From an uncultured Fibrobacter sp. (GTDB lineage: Bacteria; Fibrobacterota; Fibrobacteria; Fibrobacterales; Fibrobacteraceae): a stretch of 64,000 nucleotides of DNA. The stretch covers positions 1-64,000 of the forward strand of contig CAMHOW010000005.1 in assembly GCA_946186895.1 (NCBI GenBank), written 5' to 3'. Position 1 is the first letter of the stretch. Each line of letters begins with the position of its first letter. The notes beneath the pieces are model-generated. The model did not search any database, was not told where the DNA came from, and worked only from the letters and a program-made list of their open reading frames with translations. The position numbers and the translations under genes were made by a program. Below, piece after piece: positions 44,602 through 51,348 of this stretch.

Positions 44602-45443
44602 CTTTCAGTCTCCTTCCCAATCTTCTTGCTCATCGGGAACGCCACAAGCATCATCTCGTAGACGCGCTCTACATCTAGATCGTTTGCTGCCCGCGCGATA
44701 ATCTTTTTGCGGGCCTCTTCTAGTACCTCGACGGCGTACCTATAAGAATTTTCGCTCATTGCAAGCGTGGTGAAGGCGGCAAAGCGTTCATCCTTAGGCA
44801 TCGATTCTACCGCACCGATGGCGTGCTGTATGTATTCGTGGCGAATCTTTCGGAGGGCGATTGGCGGGATTTCTGCGGCATCGAGCATTTGGGATGTGTG
44901 CTTATAGCGCTTGCCCACCTGTTTTAAGAGCCCCCATTCCAGCAGATTCTTTACCGCTTCGCGGGCTTCTTCCGTGGTTATTTGCGGAGTAAGCTGGCGG
45001 GCCAGTACGCGAAAGTCGCCGTCCCAGTTTGATTCTACCGCAAGTTCGCGTACTATCGGGTAGTACCATTTGCTAAAGTACGCCTGTTCGCGCGTTGTTA
45101 CGTGTGTAAATTCAATCTGCTTGCGGATTTGTAAAATCTGTTTCCAAGCCTGATCGCGTTCGTCAACTTGCCTTGCCTGGTTGTACTGCACCAGCGCCTC
45201 AAAATACGCCTTTTGCAGGGGCTCAAAATCCATGGCCTTTGAAATCTTCTCGATGGATTTGGGCGTGAGATTGAATCGCCCACGGATTACGTTTAGGCAG
45301 TACGAAGAGCTACTGAACCCTGCCTTCGCAGCGAAGAAACGATGCGAAAATACGGCGCGCATTTTCTTCTGCTCGTCGAAATAATCCTGCATAAACTTGC
45401 GGAAATCATCGTAGTCAAATAGATGTTCCAGGGCGATACTCAT
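44598..45443 (-). CDS. TIGR02147 family regulator, copy 2
   Basis: A 281-residue TIGR02147 protein clearly related to copy 1: LFDYDDFRKFMQDYFDEQKK start, FSHRFFAAKAGFSSSSYCLNVIRG in the helix-turn-helix position, LTPKSIEKISKAM and LVQYNQARQVDERD. The second half contains ITTEEAREAVKNLLEWGLLKQ and a C-terminal helical domain. It is the first gene of a two-gene operon with a LamG-like lipoprotein and diverges from the HExxH protein gene. The sequence shows no membrane segment, so any signal from the lipoprotein would need an intermediary. Confidence 0.85.
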   Translation of the reverse strand: MSIALEHLFDYDDFRKFMQDYFDEQKKMRAVFSHRFFAAKAGFSSSSYCLNVIRGRFNLTPKSIEKISKAMDFEPLQKAYFEALVQYNQARQVDERDQAWKQILQIRKQIEFTHVTTREQAYFSKWYYPIVRELAVESNWDGDFRVLARQLTPQITTEEAREAVKNLLEWGLLKQVGKRYKHTSQMLDAAEIPPIALRKIRHEYIQHAIGAVESMPKDERFAAFTTLAMSENSYRYAVEVLEEARKKIIARAANDLDVERVYEMMLVAFPMSKKIGKETER

Positions 45444-45473
45444 GCCCTTTAAGATATAAAATTTTTACACAAA

Positions 45474-45489
45474 AATCAATATTTTGATT
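45474..45489. promoter_or_regulatory. Palindrome AATCAA-N4-TTGATT near TIGR02147 copy 2
   Basis: A perfect 6-4-6 palindrome, the same geometry as the GTTGTC sites but a different sequence, 31 bp upstream of the regulator start. The intergenic region also has three TTACAC direct repeats (45465, 45528, 45558). Confidence 0.4.
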
Positions 45490-45660
45490 GAATTTAATGT
45501 GAAATTATTATTTGAAGAAGTTAATTCTTACACGAATTTTGGAAAAAAAAGCCTTTTTTACACGCTTTCAACACGGAATCTTTTCTGCCGGAATCTCTAA
45601 ACCTAGGATTTTGGGGAGCGAAAAACTATTTCTAGCACTGCACAAATTAGGAGTGTGTTT

Positions 45661-48228
45661 ATGCAAAAAAAGTGTATGGGATGGATTGCCGCGGCAGCAC
45701 TCGCGGCGGGAATGGCAGGGGTGGCCACAGCAGCAGAGGGTGATGCCTACACATGGCCCGGATATCGTTCTGACTTGGATTACGACACCAAGTCAAATAT
45801 AGGCGAAATTAAACCGCCGACACAGTTTAACAACAATTGTTCGGGTGTCACTGGCAAAAAGGCCGGCAAGTGGTGGGCATTTTATTGGGGTGCCGATCGC
45901 GATAGCCGCATTACCGATGTGACCATTGATTCTATTCTCAAAAAGTACGATACCGATTTTGAGTACCTCTACGATGTGATGGGTTGGGCCCCTGACAAGC
46001 AGGCCCAAGAAGGCAAGTACAGCGCCGTTTATTACTATGGCTCGGGTACGTGTGCCGGTGGTGCGAAGGACGATACCACGGGTGGTTGGCAGACATGGGT
46101 GGCGGGCTACACGGCGGTGGCGGCTTCGTTCTATCCGCTCTACAGTTTTAACACGAGTTGCCCCTACCGCGATCGTGTGGCGCAGATGGATGCGATGATC
46201 CATGAGGGCATCCACTCGATGACCAATGGATACCCTGGTGCAAAGGATGCTCATTGGTTCCAGGAAGCGGGTAACACTTGGATTCAGCAGGATATGTTCA
46301 GTCATCGTGAGGGCGTTTACAATGGCATGGGCTTCTTGAATGCAGCAACAGTCATTGCTCCCTTTATGCCGATTGAAACTTATTCGGGCTGGCTGATTGA
46401 TGGTACTTTCGGAGGCCCCGGCGGCGGTGCCGATGATGGTGGCGTAACCGGAAAGAATCAACGCTACCTCTTGGGCGGCTCGCAATACAGCAACATTTTC
46501 CCGACGTTTATCGGGACATGGATTGGCACGGGTGCGGTTCGTTGGATTTATGGAAATGCTTACGGCAAAACTAAATATCTGCTTGAAACTTACGGCCTTG
46601 ACAAAGGCCTTGGCGATGCGGGTGTGCGTAGGCTCATTACCGAATTTCGTGCTAGGCTTGCGATGCTTGACATGAAAAAATGGTCCAATGAAATCAAGAA
46701 CCTGCTGAATAACAATTTCGGAAGTCAAACCTATTGGGAGCAGGATTATTGGGATAATAAGAAATACAGCTACACTTGGACCATGACACCCTACCAGACT
46801 GTTACCGAAAATGGTGGGTATCTGGTACCGGATCAGGAAACGACTCCGGGGTGGTCTGGTTCGAATGTGGTGCCATTGAAGGTGCAGAACGGTGCAAGTA
46901 AAGTGACGGTGAACTTTTATCCGAATGGAACAAATTCCAACAACAAGAATATGAACTTCTTGCTGTGCTACCGTGCTACCGATGGTACGCCTGTTTATAG
47001 CGAACCCATTACGGGCGAAGGTTCCGTAACGCTCCGCCTAGACAAGACCCCTTCTTCTACAAACGGAACGCAGATGGTCTTTGCTGTGATTGTGAATACC
47101 GATTATCAATACACTGGCAACACGGGCATACGCAAGTTGCATTATGATTATAAGTTGAAACTCGGCACAGGTATTAGCGGAGCAGGGGCTGCGAATGTCA
47201 AGTATTACAATGACTTTAAGTTAGATTACGACTGGCCGGAAATCGGGGAGGCTCCGGTAAGCTCGAGCAGTGTGAATCAGTCTTCCTCAAGTAGCGTTGT
47301 GGCCTCTTCCAGTAGTATTATGGCGTCCTCTAGTAGTGAGAAACCCGCAAGTTCGAGCAGTGTTTCTTCGTCTAGCAGTAAGACGCCCGCAAGTTCGAGT
47401 GGTGTTGCGCTGACGACATATAACATCGCGGTAACGCTCCCCATTGATGATAACTATGCGACTGTTTCCATACAATTCAATGCCGATGAAGTGGCGACGA
47501 AGCTCGGACTTACTGTGGCAACGCTTTCGCAGGCAACCTTCTTTGCGCAAGAACCGAACGGAAATACAGTCACGCAGTCCACTGCAAATGCTCCCGGACA
47601 CTGGTTCGGAAAAGAGGGCAATGTCGTAGAGTGGGGTGAGAATGCCTACATGTTCAGCGAGGCGGATTTAGCCAACGGAACGCTCGCTGTCGGACACTAC
47701 CCGAACCGTGTTTCTAACGGTGACAAGTACAGCTTTACGCAGGGGCTTTCATACAATGGGAAAACAGTTCTCTTTAAGGTGACTGTGTCCATTACGAACG
47801 AGCAAGAAAATGGACAGTTTGATATACAGGAAGGTGGCCTGGGTAATGGTCAGGGAAATGTGCCGGAAATCGTGCAAGGTGGCGAACAGAAGAATGGACA
47901 GAGTAATGAGCAAGGTAACAGCCAGATTAACAACGCGCCAAAAACAACCTCAGCACTGATGTATGGCCTGAAAGGTATTCCATCACACATCAGCGTCGCA
48001 TACCGTCGTGGGCAAATTCAAGTTCAGTATACGCTCCCACGGAACGATAATGTGAAGATGAGTTTGTTTACCGGATTTGGTGCGCTTATTGACCAGAAGA
48101 TTTCGGGAGTGCAGCATGCAGGAACGTACATGCATACTTTCAACTTGGGCAGGTTGCCAGCCGGTACGTATATCGTGAAGGTCTCGACTGGTAGCTACCA
48201 CGAGGCCCGCCCGATAAACATTCGATAG
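45661..48228 (+). CDS. Secreted HExxH putative metalloprotein with C-terminal sorting-like module
   Basis: An 855-residue secreted protein; ATG 45661 follows AGGAG, and the GTG at 45655 is too close to it. The signal peptide ends near TAA. HEGIH (181-185) with a second Glu in WFQEAGNTW (E202) matches a gluzincin-type zinc site, so a peptidase or peptidase-like fold is likely for residues 30-350. After a beta domain comes a long Ser-rich linker (about 520-580), a domain resembling DUF4859 (about 580-710), an Asn/Gln/Gly-rich segment and a basic C-terminal module ending in RPINIR. DUF6055 is a possible family for the front part. Substrate unknown; its setting among pectinases suggests cell-wall glycoproteins. 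Confidence 0.65.
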   Translation: MQKKCMGWIAAAALAAGMAGVATAAEGDAYTWPGYRSDLDYDTKSNIGEIKPPTQFNNNCSGVTGKKAGKWWAFYWGADRDSRITDVTIDSILKKYDTDFEYLYDVMGWAPDKQAQEGKYSAVYYYGSGTCAGGAKDDTTGGWQTWVAGYTAVAASFYPLYSFNTSCPYRDRVAQMDAMIHEGIHSMTNGYPGAKDAHWFQEAGNTWIQQDMFSHREGVYNGMGFLNAATVIAPFMPIETYSGWLIDGTFGGPGGGADDGGVTGKNQRYLLGGSQYSNIFPTFIGTWIGTGAVRWIYGNAYGKTKYLLETYGLDKGLGDAGVRRLITEFRARLAMLDMKKWSNEIKNLLNNNFGSQTYWEQDYWDNKKYSYTWTMTPYQTVTENGGYLVPDQETTPGWSGSNVVPLKVQNGASKVTVNFYPNGTNSNNKNMNFLLCYRATDGTPVYSEPITGEGSVTLRLDKTPSSTNGTQMVFAVIVNTDYQYTGNTGIRKLHYDYKLKLGTGISGAGAANVKYYNDFKLDYDWPEIGEAPVSSSSVNQSSSSSVVASSSSIMASSSSEKPASSSSVSSSSSKTPASSSGVALTTYNIAVTLPIDDNYATVSIQFNADEVATKLGLTVATLSQATFFAQEPNGNTVTQSTANAPGHWFGKEGNVVEWGENAYMFSEADLANGTLAVGHYPNRVSNGDKYSFTQGLSYNGKTVLFKVTVSITNEQENGQFDIQEGGLGNGQGNVPEIVQGGEQKNGQSNEQGNSQINNAPKTTSALMYGLKGIPSHISVAYRRGQIQVQYTLPRNDNVKMSLFTGFGALIDQKISGVQHAGTYMHTFNLGRLPAGTYIVKVSTGSYHEARPINIR

Positions 48229-48237
48229 TTCTTGCTA

Positions 48238-51213
48238 CTAGAAGCCGGCGCGTACGCGTAGCACTTTCTGGCGGCTGCCCTTGATGACGACGGCGATGTA
48301 GTTGCCCTGTGCAACGCTCCCGTCGTTACCGAATTCCACGAGGGCGTTTCCGAAGCCGTGGCGGTTGGCTACCAGATTGCCCTTCATATCGTAGAGTCGG
48401 GCCTCGAACTTGTCCGTGGCATGGACCATGAGGGCGATGGGGGCGTTTGACATGGGAACTTTCTTGACGTCAAGGTCTTTGCCCTTGTCGTCTTTCTTGT
48501 TTTCGGCAGGGGTGTCTGTGGATACGCTCTCGAAGTTGAACCAGTCGATGTTCATGAGGAAGTTGCTTTCGCCGGAATAGCCGAAATGAAGCGTCTGCTC
48601 GCCCTTTTCGAGCTTGATTTCGGTGGCGGTTTCGTACCAATCATTCCAACCGTTTGTTTTTGTCGGGTCTACCGTAAAGGTGGCAAGGGTTTTGCCCTTG
48701 GAATCCGTAACCGTGATGGTAGAAGCTTCTTCTGCTTCGGAAGCTACGCGGGCGGTGAGCTTGTATGTTCCTGTCGCAGGAACGTTCACCAGGTATTCGG
48801 TGTAGTCGCCGTCGTTGACCCAGCCTACGTTGGGGTTGCCGTTCTCGTCGGGCTCAACCTGTATGCCTTCCATGGCGGTGTAGTCTTCGGCCTCGATCTT
48901 TGCGGGGAGAGCCGTGGCCTCGAAAGGCTTATTTGTGAGTTTCAGGTTGGCGTCGAATTCGTACTTGGCACCTGCAGAAGAGACAAAGCTTGCGGTGTTG
49001 CCCTTGTATTCTACATTCAGGAGTTCCTTGTTGGTGGCCTTGATAGAAAGGTAGGTGAGGGCCCCGTTTTTCCATGCCATAGAATCCACCGTGAACCCGC
49101 CGCGGGCCCGGAGACCCGTGATGGAGCCGTTTTTCCACTGGGACGGAAGTGCCGGAAGAATGCGGATCTTTCCGTTGTGGCTCTGCATGAGCATCTCGTC
49201 GATTCCGGAAACCGCGCCGAAGTTACCGTCAATCTGGAAAGGCGGGTGGGCATCGAAAAGGTTGTTGTAGGTCTTGTTCGGGGTGAGGAGCATGCGGATC
49301 ATCTTGTAAGCGTGATCGCCGTCGTTCATGCGGGCCCAGAAATTGATTTTCCAGGCGAGAGACCAACCGGTAGCATCGTCGCCACGCTGTTCCAGCGTAA
49401 CGGCCGCGCCCTTGATTAGGTCGGGTGTGTCTTCGTGGTTGATCTGGGCGCTGGGGAAAAGTCCGTAGAGATGGGAAATATGGCGGTTGTGGTTGGTGGG
49501 ATCATCCCAGTCATCGAACCATTCCATAATTTGGCCGTACTTACCGGTTTTTGTGGGCGGGAGCCGCTTGACGGCGGCCTGCATTTGGGCTTGCAAATCT
49601 GCATCGACGCCAAGAACCTTGGCAGCCTCGGTGGTGTAGTTGAATACGTCGCGGATGATCTGGTTATCCATGGTCGGGCCAAAGCAGACGTTGTAACCGC
49701 TGTGGTCGTTTTCCGGAGAATCGCTAGGGGCTGTCACCAGATACTTGTTGCCACTTACGGGTTCTTCTACGAGGCTGTTCAGGTAGAAAAGGGCGGCACC
49801 CTTCATGGTGGGGTAGACGTCTTTGAGGTATTCCTTATCGGGATTGTACAGGTAGTGTTCCCAGAGGTGGGTGGTGAGCCAGCCTGAACCTGTGGGCCAC
49901 ATGCCCCAGGCTCCATCGATGGGAGCAGAACGGTTCCAGAGGTCGGTATTGTGGTGTTCTACCCAGCCTTCGTCAACACCCCAATGTACCTTGGCGGTCT
50001 TTTCTCCTTGCTTGACCATGGACTTTACCTTGTCAATCAGCGGCCAGGCGCATTCGCTGAGGTTTGCCGATTCGGCTAGCCAGTAGTTCATTTCAAGGTT
50101 GATGTTGGTGGTGTATTTGCTTCCCCAAATCGGACTTGTATCCTGGTTCCAGATTCCCTGGAGGTTTGCGGGTTGGCCGCCCTTACGGGAGCTGGCGATA
50201 AGCAGGTAGCGGCCATATTGGTAATGAAGTTCTACAAGAGAGGGGTCGTTGGTAGAATTGAAGTTTTTCACGCGGGTCGAGGTGATGTCGCCTGCGCTGG
50301 AGTGAGCCTCGCCCAGGTTCAGCGTTACACGATTGAAGAGAGCCTGGTAATCTTTGAGGTGGTCGGCTAGAATCTGGTCATACTTTTTCTTGGCGACCTT
50401 TGCGATGATGGCAGAGGCGTTTGCACCCGGATCGCCTGAGACGTCTTCGAAGGACTTGAAGTTGGTTCCTGTGGTGAGGATAAGCGTTGCCGAATTGGCG
50501 TTGCTCACCGAAATAGTGCCGTTTGATGTGCTTGCCTTACCGCCGTCGAGCATGACAAAAAGGCGATTCTGGAACTTGATGGAGTTTACCGTGACGTCGT
50601 AAATGAGGGTATCGCCGCTAGAGGTCAAGCTGTTGGTGCGGTGCGGGGTGGTCATGGTGGTGCTGAAGCTTACGGAGCCGCTCTTGTCGGCAGAGAGGTG
50701 CACTACGATTACATGGTCCGGATAGCTTGCAAAATATTCGCGGGTATAGGTGACGCCCCCTGCAGAATAAGTTGTCTTGGCGATGGCCTTTTTGAGGTCT
50801 AGTTCACGCTTGTAATTGGTCGCCCCGTTGTGGGATGTGTTGATGATTAGGTTACCGACAGGCTGGAAACTGGCGGGGCCCGGGCCTATCATGTGGTCAC
50901 TTACGATGGATTCTGCCGTACGGTAGTCGCCACGGAAGAGGGCGTCGCGGGCGTCTTTCAGGTAATTTGCCGCCCCCTGCTTGTTGTTGTCACCGGGGCC
51001 TCCCGACCAGACGGTACCTTCATTCAGGAGGATCACGTCTTTCGTGACACCGCCATAGATAAGGCCGCCCATGTAGCCGTTGCCTATGGGAAGTGCATCC
51101 GTAAAGGAATCGCCAGCATCGCTGCTGTACCACAGCGTGAGCGGGTTTTCGGCCGCAGCAGTGACTACCGCTGCGCATAATAGTGTACCCAATGCCATCC
51201 CTAATGACTTCAT
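48238..51213 (-). CDS. GH95 alpha-L-fucosidase/galactosidase with CBM6-like module
   Basis: A 991-residue secreted enzyme; the start at 51213 follows AGGAG and gives a signal peptide ending in VTAAA, while the 1030-residue ORF does not. Residues 23-775 match GH95: LWYSSDAGDSFTDALPIGNGYMG, LNEGTVWSGGPGD, NYWLAESANLSEC and PFQIDGNFGAVSGI near the end. The family inverts alpha-1,2-fucose or related galactose linkages in xyloglucan and pectin side chains. A CBM6/CBM35-like module (about 800-925, IEAEDYTAMEG) and a basic C-terminal module ending VLRVRAGF follow. It diverges from the GLUG-protein gene. Confidence 0.92.
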   Translation of the reverse strand: MKSLGMALGTLLCAAVVTAAAENPLTLWYSSDAGDSFTDALPIGNGYMGGLIYGGVTKDVILLNEGTVWSGGPGDNNKQGAANYLKDARDALFRGDYRTAESIVSDHMIGPGPASFQPVGNLIINTSHNGATNYKRELDLKKAIAKTTYSAGGVTYTREYFASYPDHVIVVHLSADKSGSVSFSTTMTTPHRTNSLTSSGDTLIYDVTVNSIKFQNRLFVMLDGGKASTSNGTISVSNANSATLILTTGTNFKSFEDVSGDPGANASAIIAKVAKKKYDQILADHLKDYQALFNRVTLNLGEAHSSAGDITSTRVKNFNSTNDPSLVELHYQYGRYLLIASSRKGGQPANLQGIWNQDTSPIWGSKYTTNINLEMNYWLAESANLSECAWPLIDKVKSMVKQGEKTAKVHWGVDEGWVEHHNTDLWNRSAPIDGAWGMWPTGSGWLTTHLWEHYLYNPDKEYLKDVYPTMKGAALFYLNSLVEEPVSGNKYLVTAPSDSPENDHSGYNVCFGPTMDNQIIRDVFNYTTEAAKVLGVDADLQAQMQAAVKRLPPTKTGKYGQIMEWFDDWDDPTNHNRHISHLYGLFPSAQINHEDTPDLIKGAAVTLEQRGDDATGWSLAWKINFWARMNDGDHAYKMIRMLLTPNKTYNNLFDAHPPFQIDGNFGAVSGIDEMLMQSHNGKIRILPALPSQWKNGSITGLRARGGFTVDSMAWKNGALTYLSIKATNKELLNVEYKGNTASFVSSAGAKYEFDANLKLTNKPFEATALPAKIEAEDYTAMEGIQVEPDENGNPNVGWVNDGDYTEYLVNVPATGTYKLTARVASEAEEASTITVTDSKGKTLATFTVDPTKTNGWNDWYETATEIKLEKGEQTLHFGYSGESNFLMNIDWFNFESVSTDTPAENKKDDKGKDLDVKKVPMSNAPIALMVHATDKFEARLYDMKGNLVANRHGFGNALVEFGNDGSVAQGNYIAVVIKGSRQKVLRVRAGF

Positions 51214-51289
51214 ACAGACTCCTAAATTTTGCGATTGGTATAAAATTAGTCCCGGAAATGCCGTAAAAACCGCCCCCGCAAGCAAATAA

Positions 51290-51308
51290 CGTTGACTTTT
51301 TGTCAACG
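51290..51308. promoter_or_regulatory. Palindrome CGTTGAC-N5-GTCAACG upstream of GLUG-protein gene
   Basis: Arms are perfect over 7 bp. The sequence is related to the GTTGTC sites (GTTGAC here, and a 5-nt spacer) and is followed by CAGAATT. TATATT at 51319-51324 is a good -10 for the gene at 51349. The site lies in the divergent region shared with GH95. Confidence 0.5.
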
Positions 51309-51348
51309 CAGAATTACCTATATTCGGCATGGGGTGGAGGAGAACTAC

